Shown: piece after piece, positions 1-8,317 of the stretch
Position numbering within the stretch: position 1 is the stretch's first letter
How the letters are laid out: each line of letters opens with the position of its first letter
Position numbers and translations under genes: made by a program
DNA from: Prosthecodimorpha hirschii
GTDB lineage: Bacteria > Pseudomonadota > Alphaproteobacteria > Rhizobiales > Ancalomicrobiaceae
Length of the DNA stretch: 64,000 nucleotides
NCBI RefSeq assembly: GCF_001305515.1
Contig: NZ_LJYW01000001.1
Span: forward strand, 3,556,447-3,620,446
Reading direction: 5' to 3'
Notes under the pieces: model-generated
The model's input: the letters and a program-made list of their open reading frames with translations, nothing else
Told to the model about the DNA's origin: nothing
Database searches by the model: none

Positions 1-394
1 AGGCCAAGATGGAGAAGTCGCTGTCGTTTCTGCGCGCGCGCGAGCAGACCCCGCAGCGGGCTCGACCGGATCGTCGGCCAGTCGCCACCGGTTCTGCAAT
101 TGAAGCAACGGATCCGGTTTCTGATCCAGGCCGAGCGCAGCGGCGACACGGCAGCCACCCAGCCCGGTCCGCCGGTGCTGATCCTTGCGCGAGCCGGCGC
201 CGCTGATCGCGCCGGCAGGCCGACAGCCGGGCGATGCGGTCGGGCTGGTCGATGCCGAGCGTACGCTGATCGTGGAGGCGCTCCGGCAGCAGGGCGGCAA
301 CGTCACGCTGGCGGCGCGCCGCCTCGGGGTCTCGCGCGACACGCTGCGGTACCGGATGGACAAGTTCGCTCTGCGCCGATCCGATTTCGTCTGA
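1..394 (+). pseudogene. Decayed sigma-54-dependent Fis-family regulator, central AAA+ domain deleted
   Basis: Three pieces of one protein family lie in order but in different frames. Frame 3 from about position 3 reads EKSLSFLRAREQTP, like the linker before a sigma-54 activator domain. Frame 1 from about 55 to 183 reads SGLDRIVGQSPPVLQLKQRI and ends in PPVLI, which in the family leads straight into the Walker A motif GETGTGKE. Walker A, GAFTGA, Walker B and the arginine finger are all absent. From 182 in frame 2 a Fis-type helix-turn-helix (ERTLIVEALRQQGGNV, then RRLGVSRDTLRYRMDK) runs to a TGA at 392-394. So there is a frameshift near 55-60 and a deletion of roughly 200 codons near 184. The family binds enhancers and remodels sigma-54 polymerase; without the ATPase this copy cannot. 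Positions 395-684 hold no gene, only a 12-bp tandem duplication at 449-472. The 5' end is outside the window. Confidence 0.72.
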
Positions 395-684
395 CCGCCG
401 GACCGTCGGGTCCCCGGAGCGGAGCACGCCGGTCGGTCTTGGCGGGAGCCCGCCATGGGGCCCGCCATGGGGCAGCCGATCGGGGTCTCGACGCGGCCCG
501 CGCCGTCCGGGTCCGCCGCACGACGTCGCGGCTCACGCGCCGCTCGCGCGCCTTCGCTGTCCACCCGGATGAGGATTTCGGCGCTCCCGGCGGCCAGGCC
601 CGGTCCTCGATCGCGCCCGCCGTGCTGCCGGCGACCGGCCGATCGGGCCGGCGTCGTCGTCCGGGGGGCTCGAATGCGGCGGCG

Positions 685-2211
685 TCATTCGCCGCGCGGG
701 AAGCGCTGTTTTTCCTCCAGCACGTTGAGGTCCATGTGGTTGCGCATGTAGCGCTCGGAGGCGCGCTGCAGCGGCTGGTAGTCCCACGGGAAATAGGCGC
801 CGTTGCGCAGTGCGCCGTAGACGACCTGCCGGCGGGCCTGGCTGGCGCGCACCTGCGCGTCGAACCGGTCGAGATCCCAGCGTGCGGCCATTCTGCCGGC
901 GAGGTCGGCCAGGATGCCGGCGCAGCCGGGATCGGCGGCGCGATTGACGGTCTCGTCGGGATCCTCGGCGAGATTGGTCAGAAGCGGCGGATCGGCCCTG
1001 CACAGCACGAGTTTCCACGGGCCGTCGCGCAGCGCGACCAGCGGGGCGATCGAGCCCTCCGCGGCATATTCCATCGGCACCGGCCCGCGCGTCGCCGTGC
1101 CGGCGGCGAGCCCGACCAGGGATTCGCCATCCGTCCAGGGGCGCAGGTCGTCGAGATCGATCCCGGCCAGCGCGGCGAGGGTCGGGACCACGTCGAGTGT
1201 CGAGACCGGCGTGTCGATCCGCCCCGGCGCGAGGTCCGCGGCGGCGATCATCAGCGGCACCCGGGCCGACCCTTCGAAGAAGTTCATCTTGAACCAGAGA
1301 CCGCGCTCGCCGAGCATGTCGCCGTGATCGGACACGAACAGCACGATCGTGTCGTCGGTCATCCGGCCGCGATCGAGGATGTCGAGGATCTCGCCGATCT
1401 TCTCGTCGATGTAGGAGATGTTGGCGAAATAGGCGCGGCGCGAGCGCCGCACATCCTCCGGCGTGACGTTGCTGGCGGCATGGTCGCTCGCCAGCATCAA
1501 CCGTTGCGAATGCGGATCCTGGTCTTCGAACGGGATCGGCGCGACGATGGGGTCGAGCGCCGGGCAATCGGCATAGAGATCCCAGAAGCGGCGCCGCGCC
1601 ACGTAGGGGTCGTGCGGATGCGTGAAGCTGACGGTCAGGCACCAAGGCCGGCCGTCCTGCCGGCGCGACAGGTCGTAGAGCTTGCGCCCGGCATGGTAGG
1701 CGACCTCGTCGTCATATTCGAGCTGGTTGGTGATCTCGGCGACGCCCGCGCCGGTGACCGAACCGAGATTGTGGTACCACCAGTCGATCCGCTCGCCCGG
1801 TCGGCGATAGTCGGGCGTCCAGCCGAAGTCGGCGGGGTAGATGTCGGTGGTCAGCCGCTCCTCGAAGCCGTGCAACTGGTCGGGCCCGACGAAGTGCATC
1901 TTGCCGGAGAGTGCCGTGTGATACCCCGCCCGCCGCAGGTGATGGGCGAAGGTCGGCACGTCGGAGGCGAATTCGGCTGCATTGTCGTAGACGCCGGTCC
2001 GGCTCGGCAACTGACCGGACATGAAGGCGGCGCGCGCCGGCGCGCAAAGCGGGCTCGCCGTATAGGCATTGGCGAACCGGGTCGACCGGGCCGCCAGGGC
2101 CTTCAGATGCGGGGCGTGCAGGAAATCGGCCGGCCCATCCGGAAACAGGGTTCCGTTGAGCTGGTCGACCATGATGACAAGGAGATTCGGGCGGGGCTTC
2201 GCGGCAGACAT
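685..2211 (-). CDS. betC: Choline-sulfatase
   Basis: Hydrolyses choline-O-sulfate to choline and sulfate, feeding betaine synthesis and sulfur supply; expected in the cytoplasm as no signal peptide is seen. The sulfatase signature C-A-P-A-R is at residues 56-60, so Cys56 should be converted to formylglycine. Metal ligands are visible in VDQ near residue 16 and in SDHGD in the second half, and the C-terminal region (WDLDRF, NGAYFPWDYQPL) is typical of choline-sulfatases. I chose the ATG at 2211 (508 residues) because AGGA lies 8 nt upstream; an ATG two codons earlier (2217) is also possible. It follows choX in the same direction, 61 nt apart, with a hairpin between them. The LysR gene beyond choX is the usual regulator of this cassette. 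Confidence 0.95.
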   Translation of the reverse strand: MSAAKPRPNLLVIMVDQLNGTLFPDGPADFLHAPHLKALAARSTRFANAYTASPLCAPARAAFMSGQLPSRTGVYDNAAEFASDVPTFAHHLRRAGYHTALSGKMHFVGPDQLHGFEERLTTDIYPADFGWTPDYRRPGERIDWWYHNLGSVTGAGVAEITNQLEYDDEVAYHAGRKLYDLSRRQDGRPWCLTVSFTHPHDPYVARRRFWDLYADCPALDPIVAPIPFEDQDPHSQRLMLASDHAASNVTPEDVRRSRRAYFANISYIDEKIGEILDILDRGRMTDDTIVLFVSDHGDMLGERGLWFKMNFFEGSARVPLMIAAADLAPGRIDTPVSTLDVVPTLAALAGIDLDDLRPWTDGESLVGLAAGTATRGPVPMEYAAEGSIAPLVALRDGPWKLVLCRADPPLLTNLAEDPDETVNRAADPGCAGILADLAGRMAARWDLDRFDAQVRASQARRQVVYGALRNGAYFPWDYQPLQRASERYMRNHMDLNVLEEKQRFPRGE

Positions 2212-2236
2212 CGGCATCGTCCTGACCAGGGTCGCA

Positions 2237-2264
2237 CTGCCGCCGGCCCGGCGACCGGCGGCAG
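2237..2264 (-). other. choX-betC intercistronic stem-loop
   Basis: CTGCCGCCGG and CCGGCGGCAG form a perfect 10-bp stem around an 8-nt loop, within the 61-nt gap after the choX stop and before betC. No U-tract follows, so it is more likely an mRNA 3'-end stabiliser for choX or a partial terminator than a full terminator. Confidence 0.6.
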
Positions 2265-2272
2265 CGCGGCGT

Positions 2273-3208
2273 TCACAATCCGAGGGCCGCCTTGACGGCC
2301 GGCAGACCGGGGCGGCCATCAAGCGTGGTGACGCCCGCGAGCCAGGGGCCGAGCGCGTCCGGATGCTCCTTGATCCAGGCGCGCGCCGCCTGTCCGGCCT
2401 CCTGGCCCTGATCCAGGATCTTTCCCATCATGGCGTTCTCGGTGGCCAGGTCGAACTTCAGGTTCTTGAAGAAGGCCGCGGCATTCGGGCACTTGGCGGT
2501 CCAGCCGGTGCGGGCCAGGGTGCGCACTTCGGCACCGCCGAAATTGGGGCCGAAATACTCGTCGCCGCCGCTCAGATAGGTCAGCTTGAAGGCCTCGTTC
2601 ATGGGATGCGGCGCCCAGGCCAGGAACACGACCCACTTCTTGCGGCCTTCCGAACGCTTCACCTGCGACAGCATCGCCTGCTCGCCGGATTCCACCAGCT
2701 TCCAGCCGGTCAGCCCGAAACTGCCGGCATTGATCATCTTCTGAATGTTCTGGTTGGCGGGCGCACCGGACTCGATGCCGTAGATCTCGCTGCCGAACTT
2801 CTCGGCATGCGCCGCCAGGTCCTTGAAATCCTTGACGCCGCCCTCGGCGACGTAGTTCGGCACCGCGAGCGTGAACTTGGCGCCGGAGAGGTTGGTCCCC
2901 ACCACCTCAACGGCCTTGGCGGCGGTGAGATCGTCGATGAAGCGCTGCTGCGCCGGCATCCAGTTGCCGAGGAACACGTCGAGCTCGCCGTTCTTCATGG
3001 CCTGATAGCCGATCGGCACGGAGAGCGTCTTCACGTCGGGCTCGTAGCCGAGCGCCTTCAGAAGGGTCGATGCGATCGCATTGGTGGACGTGATGTCGGT
3101 CCAGCCGGGATCAGACATGCGGATGGGCTTGCAGGCGGGACTGTCGGCTGCGGTCGCGGGCAGGCTGGCCAGAACCGAAACGGCCGCGGCGAGGAGGAAG
3201 CGCTTCAT
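2273..3208 (-). CDS. choX: Choline ABC transporter periplasmic binding protein
   Basis: Binds choline (and weakly related quaternary amines) in the periplasm for the ChoVW importer. The 311-residue protein has a signal peptide (MKRFLLAAAVSVLASLPATAA) and the ChoX/ProX-like type II fold signatures: DPGWTDITSTNA near the mature N-terminus, DVFLGNWMPAQ near residue 80 and VVFLAWAPHPMN in the middle. The Trp and Tyr residues in these motifs form the aromatic cage for trimethylammonium in the family. GAGGTGAT stands before the ATG. First gene of a choX-betC pair, divergent from the LysR gene across 155 nt. No ChoV ATPase or ChoW permease is in the window, so the partners must be elsewhere. Confidence 0.92.
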   Translation of the reverse strand: MKRFLLAAAVSVLASLPATAADSPACKPIRMSDPGWTDITSTNAIASTLLKALGYEPDVKTLSVPIGYQAMKNGELDVFLGNWMPAQQRFIDDLTAAKAVEVVGTNLSGAKFTLAVPNYVAEGGVKDFKDLAAHAEKFGSEIYGIESGAPANQNIQKMINAGSFGLTGWKLVESGEQAMLSQVKRSEGRKKWVVFLAWAPHPMNEAFKLTYLSGGDEYFGPNFGGAEVRTLARTGWTAKCPNAAAFFKNLKFDLATENAMMGKILDQGQEAGQAARAWIKEHPDALGPWLAGVTTLDGRPGLPAVKAALGL

Positions 3209-3315
3209 CGGATCACCTCGGGTGTCGTTCGTGCTGCGGGATCGTGCGGCAGGACGATCGGCCCGTTCGCTCTGGGCGGCGTCTTGCTCGGAGAGACATC
3301 AAACAGCCAAATAGC

Positions 3316-3354
3316 CTATGCTGTGCAGAGGCCGAATTTGAATGATTGGCATAG
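3316..3354. promoter_or_regulatory. Putative LysR operator in the choX/LysR divergent promoter
   Basis: The AT-rich half of the 155-nt divergent spacer contains CTATGC (3316-3321) and its inverted copy GCATAG (3349-3354), 27 nt apart, just before the LysR start at 3364. LysR proteins usually bind dyads in such a place. Sequence symmetry only. Confidence 0.4.
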
Positions 3355-3363
3355 AGTGGCTTT

Positions 3364-4263
3364 ATGGCTGACTGTCCGCTGGATCTGGGCTGGATGCGCG
3401 TCTTCGAGGCGGTCGGCCGGCTCGGCAGCCTGACCGCTGCGGCCGGTGAACTGGGCCTGACCCAGCCGGCGGTCAGCTATGTCGTGCGCGCGCTCGAGGC
3501 GCAGGTCGGAACGGCGCTGATCGTCCGCCAGCACCGGGGCAGCAGTCTGACGCCCGCCGGCGCGGCCATGTACCGGGCCGTCGGCGTCGCGATCGCCCAG
3601 TTGCAAGGGGCGGCGCGGGAGATCCGCAACCTGCAGAGCCAGTCGGTCGTCCGGCTGTTCACCGACTACGGCTTCGCGTCGCTCTGGCTGATGCCGCGGG
3701 TCGCCGCCTTCAGGAAGGCCTGGCCCGAAGCGGACGTGCACATCGTCGCGTCGGCGTCGCTCGATCCCGGCCAGGCCGACGCGGTCGACCTGTCGATCCT
3801 GTTCGGCGCGCGCGCCGATTTCGGTCCCGCCGCGGTCCAACTGTTCGAGGAGGAGGTGGTGCCGGTCTGCAGCCCCGCCTTCGCTCTGCGGCATGGGCTG
3901 TCCGCCGCCGGGGAGGGGATCGCGGGACTGCCGCTGCTGCACCTCGACAGCACGCCGCGACCGCGTTGGTTCATCTGGCGCGACTGGCTCGCCGCGATGG
4001 CGATCGAACGCCGCCCGGGCCCCGCCGATCTCAGCCTCAGCACCTACGGGCTGGTCGTGCAGGCCGCGATGGCCGACCAGGGCATCGCGCTCGGCTGGAC
4101 CTGTCTGATCGGCGATGCGCTGGCGGCCGGTTCCTTGGTGGCGGTCGGACCGCCGATCGTCCGTCCGCAAAGCGGCTACTGGATGGTGCCCGCGGCCAGC
4201 CTTTCGGCGCCGGCCGCAGCATTGGCGGCCTGGATGGTGCGGGAAGCCGGGACCGTTTCGTGA
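3364..4263 (+). CDS. LysR-family regulator of choline-sulfate use
   Basis: 299 residues with the LysR layout: winged helix-turn-helix at about residues 8-67 (GSLTAAAGELGLTQPAVSYVVRALE) followed by the effector-binding domain. Its position, divergent from choX-betC, and its similarity in type to the choline-sulfate utilisation transcription factor family suggest it activates choX-betC, probably with choline or choline-sulfate as effector; that role is inferred from context. It ends 66 nt from the convergent end of the flavin oxidase gene at 4330. Confidence 0.85.
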   Translation: MADCPLDLGWMRVFEAVGRLGSLTAAAGELGLTQPAVSYVVRALEAQVGTALIVRQHRGSSLTPAGAAMYRAVGVAIAQLQGAAREIRNLQSQSVVRLFTDYGFASLWLMPRVAAFRKAWPEADVHIVASASLDPGQADAVDLSILFGARADFGPAAVQLFEEEVVPVCSPAFALRHGLSAAGEGIAGLPLLHLDSTPRPRWFIWRDWLAAMAIERRPGPADLSLSTYGLVVQAAMADQGIALGWTCLIGDALAAGSLVAVGPPIVRPQSGYWMVPAASLSAPAAALAAWMVREAGTVS

Positions 4264-4298
4264 CGTGCACGGTCGCGGAACCCGATCGCCGGGCCGGT

Positions 4299-4316
4299 CG
4301 CCCGACGACTCGGGCG
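4299..4316. terminator. Possible bidirectional terminator hairpin
   Basis: CGCCCGA and TCGGGCG pair perfectly around CGAC in the 66-nt space between the convergent LysR (ends 4263) and flavin oxidase (ends 4330) genes. The stem is short and no T-run follows. Confidence 0.35.
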
Positions 4317-4329
4317 GTCCTCTCCGGTG

Positions 4330-5607
4330 TCACAAGCCCAGGCGGTCCATGATGCGGCCGTGCCAGACCGCGGCGACGACGCCGAGCGGCCAGAAGCCGT
4401 GAAAGGCGATCGGCTTCGGCGGGACGATCGGAAGGTCGAGTTCGAAGCTGGAGCCGAGGCGCAGGCGGGCGGCGAGCTGTTCGGCGAGGGCCGTGCCGAG
4501 CGCGACCCCGCGACCGTTGCAGCCGAGATAGACCAGCAGTCCCTCGGCCGGTTCGTGGACATGGGGCCAGTGATCCTTGGTCACCGCAAGACGGCTGTTC
4601 CAACCGTGTGTCCAGCGCAAGGCGCCGAGTTCCGGCCACAGCTTCGTGGCCGCGTCGGTCAGATAGCGGACGGCGTCGGCCGAGGCGATCGGCGTCATCG
4701 GTCCGCGGCCGCCCATCAGAAGCCGTCCCCGGGCGTCGATCCGGTAATAGACGGTGATCCGGCCGCTCTCGTAGACGCTCGGTCGCCCGGCCATGATCGC
4801 CCGTGCCCGCTCCCCGAGCGGTTCCGTCGCCGCGATGGCGCTATAGACCGGAACGATGGTCTGCCGCAGGCCCGGCCACAGGTCGTCGGTGAAGCCGTTG
4901 GTGGCGATCAGGATCTTTTCGGCCGTCACGGTTCCGCGCGGCGTGGCGATGTCCCACCCGCCGGCCTTGCGCCGGATGCCCGTCGCCGGGGTGGCGCCAT
5001 GGACCCTGGCCCCCGCGGCGATCGCCGCCCTGGCGAGGCCGCGCGAATAGGCGAGCGGATTGAGATTGCCGCCGCGGCGATCGAGCATGGCGCCGTGATA
5101 GGCCGGCGTTCCGGTCCGCCGGGCAGTTTCGGCGGCATCCAGATAGTCGACCGGCATCGACCGGGACAGGCACTGGCGCGCCGTCGCCTCGACGCCCACG
5201 CGCGCCTTGGCGCCGCGGGCGACCCGCAACGTCCCGCCGCGATGCGCCTCGCAGTCGATGCCGAGGCGCTCGATCAGCGCGAAGGTGCGGTTCGGGCTGT
5301 CCCAGGCGAATTCGACCATGCGCCGGCCACGTTCGGGTCCCCAGACCTGCTCGACGGTGTCGGGATCGAATTTGAGGCCGGGATTGACCTGTCCGCCATT
5401 GTTTCCCGATGCTCCCCAGCCCGGTTCCTGCGCCTCCAGGACGACCACATCGGTGCCGGCTTCCGCCAGATGCAGCGCCGTCGTGAGCCCGACGATGCCG
5501 CCGCCGATCACTGCCACCGAAGCGCGGCAGGATCCGTCGAGCGGCGGCGTGGCCGGAGCGGGCGGCGCGTCGAGCTGATAGACATTCGGGGGCAGGGGCT
5601 TCAGCAT
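4330..5607 (-). CDS. FAD-dependent amine oxidoreductase (DAO family, PuuB-like)
   Basis: 425 residues. The dinucleotide-binding motif GGGIVG is at 35-40, followed by an acidic end of beta-2 (VLEAQEPGWGASGNNGGQVN), a signature of gamma-glutamylputrescine oxidase (PuuB) and related amine oxidases. It should oxidise a C-N bond of a primary or secondary amine. Last gene of the importer operon that starts at 12199; only 8 nt separate it from the hydroxy-acid dehydrogenase gene upstream. A clear paralogue lies at 61400-62707 and shares GWGASG(N/R)NGGQVNPGLK and RGGTLR. The substrate is unknown; PuuA and PuuD are absent, so this is probably not the classic putrescine pathway. Confidence 0.82.
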   Translation of the reverse strand: MLKPLPPNVYQLDAPPAPATPPLDGSCRASVAVIGGGIVGLTTALHLAEAGTDVVVLEAQEPGWGASGNNGGQVNPGLKFDPDTVEQVWGPERGRRMVEFAWDSPNRTFALIERLGIDCEAHRGGTLRVARGAKARVGVEATARQCLSRSMPVDYLDAAETARRTGTPAYHGAMLDRRGGNLNPLAYSRGLARAAIAAGARVHGATPATGIRRKAGGWDIATPRGTVTAEKILIATNGFTDDLWPGLRQTIVPVYSAIAATEPLGERARAIMAGRPSVYESGRITVYYRIDARGRLLMGGRGPMTPIASADAVRYLTDAATKLWPELGALRWTHGWNSRLAVTKDHWPHVHEPAEGLLVYLGCNGRGVALGTALAEQLAARLRLGSSFELDLPIVPPKPIAFHGFWPLGVVAAVWHGRIMDRLGL

Positions 5608-5615
5608 GATCTTGG

Positions 5616-6788
5616 TCAGGGTCCGGCGGCCGCGCGGGCGGCGGGGGTCACGAGGCTGGCGTCGAGATCGGCCGGGCTTCGGCAGCCGAGCAGACCGAGC
5701 GTGGCGTCCATCTCGCGGCGGAGGATGTCGAGCGCCTGCCGTGCGCCGGCCATGCCGGCCGCCGAGAGGCCGTAAAGGGGGGCGCGGCCGATCAGGACCG
5801 CGTCGGCCCCGAGCGCCATCAGCTTGAGGATGTCGGCGCCGCGGCGCACCCCGCTGTCGGCGAGCAGCGTCGCCCGGCCGGCGACGGCCTCGGCGATCGC
5901 CGGCAGGACCTGCAGCGGCGGCACCGCCGCATCGAGATTGCGGGCGCCGTGGCTGGAGACGACGATGCCGTCGACCCCGGCCGCCACGGCCCGGACGGCA
6001 TCGTCCGGCCGCAGAACGCCCTTCAGGATCAGCCGGCCCGGCCAGCGGCGGCGCAGATCCCGGAGGTCGTCCCAGCCGAGCGTATCGGCGAGACGGACCT
6101 GCTCCCAGGTCGCCTTGCGGGTGATCTTCGAGCGGAATCCCGCCGGATAGTGGCGGTAGGTCGGCACGCCCTCGGCCAGGATGGTGCGCAGGAGCATTCC
6201 GAAGACCCATCGGGGATGCAGCAGTATGTCGATGCCGCCGCGCAGGGTCGCCCGGATCGGCACTTCGTAGCCGTTGCGCGTGTTGTATTCGCGGATCGGC
6301 AGGGCCGGCGTATCGACGGTCAGCACCAGCGTCTCGATCCCGGCCGCCCGGGCCCGGTCGACGAGCTGAAAGGACAGCGGCCGCTCGTGCCACATGTAGA
6401 GCTGGAACCACAGTTCGCCGGAACTGGCGGCGCGGATCCGCTCCATCTCGGTGATCGAACCGGTGGCGATGGTGAAGGGAATGCCGGCGGCTGCAGCCGC
6501 GCGGGCCAGTTCGATCTCGCCCTGGAAATGCACCAGGCCGGCGGCGGCGGTCGGGGCGATGACCAGCGGCAGGGCCTGCCGCCGGCCGAACAGCGTGGTC
6601 GAGAGATCGCGGCTGCCGACATCGACCAGGACGCGGGGATGAAAGACGAGATCGTCGAAGGCGCGGCGCAGCCGGGCGAGGCCGACTTCGTCCTCGGCGC
6701 CGCGGTCGACATAGTCGAAGATACCGCGCGGGAGGCGCCGCCGGGCCAGGGCGCGCAGGTCGTCAATGTTCAGGGCCCCGGTCGGCAT
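5616..6788 (-). CDS. FMN-dependent alpha-hydroxy-acid dehydrogenase (LldD/MdlB family)
   Basis: 390 residues, the usual length for the L-lactate dehydrogenase, glycolate oxidase and mandelate dehydrogenase family of flavin TIM barrels. Visible signatures are FDYVDRGAEDE at the N-terminus, PLVIAPTAAAGL near residue 80, the QLYMW strand, LTVDTPALPIREYN in the middle, LILKGV and the active-site loop SSHGARNLD. The catalytic His and Arg of the family's SNHGGRQLD are kept, but Asn and the second Gly are replaced, which may shift substrate choice. Four nt after the GlcD-like gene. The pairing of two 2-hydroxy-acid dehydrogenases of different folds suggests that the imported compound yields a hydroxy acid. 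Confidence 0.88.
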   Translation of the reverse strand: MPTGALNIDDLRALARRRLPRGIFDYVDRGAEDEVGLARLRRAFDDLVFHPRVLVDVGSRDLSTTLFGRRQALPLVIAPTAAAGLVHFQGEIELARAAAAAGIPFTIATGSITEMERIRAASSGELWFQLYMWHERPLSFQLVDRARAAGIETLVLTVDTPALPIREYNTRNGYEVPIRATLRGGIDILLHPRWVFGMLLRTILAEGVPTYRHYPAGFRSKITRKATWEQVRLADTLGWDDLRDLRRRWPGRLILKGVLRPDDAVRAVAAGVDGIVVSSHGARNLDAAVPPLQVLPAIAEAVAGRATLLADSGVRRGADILKLMALGADAVLIGRAPLYGLSAAGMAGARQALDILRREMDATLGLLGCRSPADLDASLVTPAARAAAGP

Positions 6789-6792
6789 GGCG

Positions 6793-8244
6793 TCAGGTTT
6801 CGGTCGCCGTCAGGAACAGCTTGCCGGGATTCATCCGGTTGTCCGGGTCGAGCAGGGTCTTGATCTGGCGCATCAGGGCCAACTCGTCCGGATTCTTGGT
6901 CCGGGCGAGGCGCTTGCGATAGGTCCGGCCGACACCGTGCTCGGCCGTGATCGAGCCGCCGAGCTCCATGGCGACATCGTCGATGATCACGTCGATGGCG
7001 TCGGAGGCCGCCTCGAATTCATCCGTGGTGGCGAAACGCTCGTGCGGGAACAGGACCACCACGTGGATGTTGCCGTCGCCGATATGGCCGACCATCATCA
7101 CGTTGGCATCCGGATAGGCGGCGAGAATCCCGGCCTCGACGCGCCTGACGAAGTCCGGCTGCTCGGCGACCGGCACGGACGTGTCGTGCGACATGGTCTT
7201 GCCGGCCAGCTTGAATTCGCCGGTCACGCCATGGCGCAGCTTCCAGATGGCCTCCTCCTGGGCGAGGCTTGCGGCGATGGTCGCGTCGGAGACGAGGCCG
7301 GCCTCGAACGCGGCCGCCAGGAAGCCCTCCATGGCGGCGGCGAGCGGCGCATCCGGCTGGGAATCGCCGGCCTCCAGCAGGAGATACCAGGGCGCCTTGG
7401 CGGCGAAGGGCATGACCGTTCCGGCGACGTAGTGCAGCACGAAATCCATGTAGGACGAACCGATGATCTCGAAGCTCGAGATGCGTTCGCCGAACACCGC
7501 GCGGGCCCGGGCGAACAGCGTCAGCGCATCCTCGACCGAGGCGACCTGCATCAGCGCGATGGAACGGGTGCGGATCGCCGGGAAGAGCTTCAGGACCGCG
7601 GCCGTGACGATGCCGAGCGTGCCTTCCGCGCCGATGAAGAGCTGCTTCAGATCGTAGCCGGCATTGTCCTTGCGCAGCCGGCGCAGGCCGTCGAGCACGG
7701 TGCCGTCGGCCAGCACGACTTCGAGGCCGAGCACCAGCTGGCGCATGTTTCCGTAGCGCAGGACCGCGATGCCGCCGGCATTGGTCGAAATGTTGCCGCC
7801 GATCTGGCAGCTGCCCTCCGCGCCGAGGCTGAGCGGGAACAGCAGCCCATGCGCCGCCGCCTCGCCCTGGATGGCCTGCAGGATGCAGCCGGCTTCGACC
7901 GTGACGGTCTCCTCCGCCGGCGAAATCGCCCGGATGCGGTTCATCCGGTCGAGCCGGACGACGATTGTCGGGCGCGGTTCCAGCGGCGTCGCGCCGCCGC
8001 ACAACCCGGTATTGCCGCCCTGCGGCACGATCGCCGCACCGGCCGCCGCGCAGGCCCTGGCCAGTTGCGCGACCTCCGCGGTCGAGCCCGGCCGCACCAC
8101 GGCGAGCGCGCTGCCGTGGTAGCGCGCCCGGTGATCGGTCAGGAATCCGCCGGTGTCGACCGGATCCGTCAGCACGTAGCGCTCTCCGACGATCGACTTC
8201 AGTTCGGCCAGAAGGGCTTCGGACGTCACGGCTTCGGAGGGCAT
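6793..8244 (-). CDS. FAD-binding 2-hydroxy-acid dehydrogenase (GlcD/D-lactate dehydrogenase type)
   Basis: 483 residues with a vanillyl-alcohol-oxidase-type FAD domain: PQGGNTGLCGGATP near residue 75 binds the pyrophosphate, and GGNISTNAGG near 150 and FIGAEGTLGIVT near 205 are standard. The C-terminal domain carries the metal-binding GHIGDGNIHV and SITAEHGVG of D-2-hydroxyglutarate, D-lactate and glycolate dehydrogenases. It probably oxidises a D-2-hydroxy acid and passes electrons to a quinone or electron-transfer flavoprotein. ATG at 8244, 73 nt after the binding-protein gene with a hairpin in between. Confidence 0.88.
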   Translation of the reverse strand: MPSEAVTSEALLAELKSIVGERYVLTDPVDTGGFLTDHRARYHGSALAVVRPGSTAEVAQLARACAAAGAAIVPQGGNTGLCGGATPLEPRPTIVVRLDRMNRIRAISPAEETVTVEAGCILQAIQGEAAAHGLLFPLSLGAEGSCQIGGNISTNAGGIAVLRYGNMRQLVLGLEVVLADGTVLDGLRRLRKDNAGYDLKQLFIGAEGTLGIVTAAVLKLFPAIRTRSIALMQVASVEDALTLFARARAVFGERISSFEIIGSSYMDFVLHYVAGTVMPFAAKAPWYLLLEAGDSQPDAPLAAAMEGFLAAAFEAGLVSDATIAASLAQEEAIWKLRHGVTGEFKLAGKTMSHDTSVPVAEQPDFVRRVEAGILAAYPDANVMMVGHIGDGNIHVVVLFPHERFATTDEFEAASDAIDVIIDDVAMELGGSITAEHGVGRTYRKRLARTKNPDELALMRQIKTLLDPDNRMNPGKLFLTATET

Positions 8245-8282
8245 GATGCGGGACCGGAATGGGAACGGGGGAAGGGGATCCC

Positions 8283-8301
8283 GCCCCGGATGTCCCGGGG
8301 C
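8283..8301 (-). other. Stem-loop after the binding-protein gene
   Basis: GCCCCGG and CCGGGGC form a perfect 7-bp stem around a 5-nt loop in the 73-nt gap between the binding-protein stop (8318) and the GlcD-like start (8244). No U-run. Likely 3'-end protection or partial termination. Confidence 0.5.
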
Positions 8302-8317
8302 AGGCCGCCGGATGCGA

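Noticed and set aside
449-472. 12-bp tandem repeat CCCGCCATGGGG twice
   Set aside because: Short, G+C-rich and not tied to a gene or symmetrical site; recorded only as part of the gap after the regulator remnant.
100-2295. A 731-codon open frame on the plus strand opposite betC
   Set aside because: It is the antisense of a well-supported sulfatase gene, has Arg/Gly/Ala-rich composition and no recognisable domain. Long shadow frames are expected in G+C-rich DNA; dozens more lie opposite other genes here.
5608-6411. An N-terminal extension of the FAD oxidase frame across the LldD-like gene
   Set aside because: The extension overlaps another clear gene and lacks homology; the true start is the ATG at 5607.
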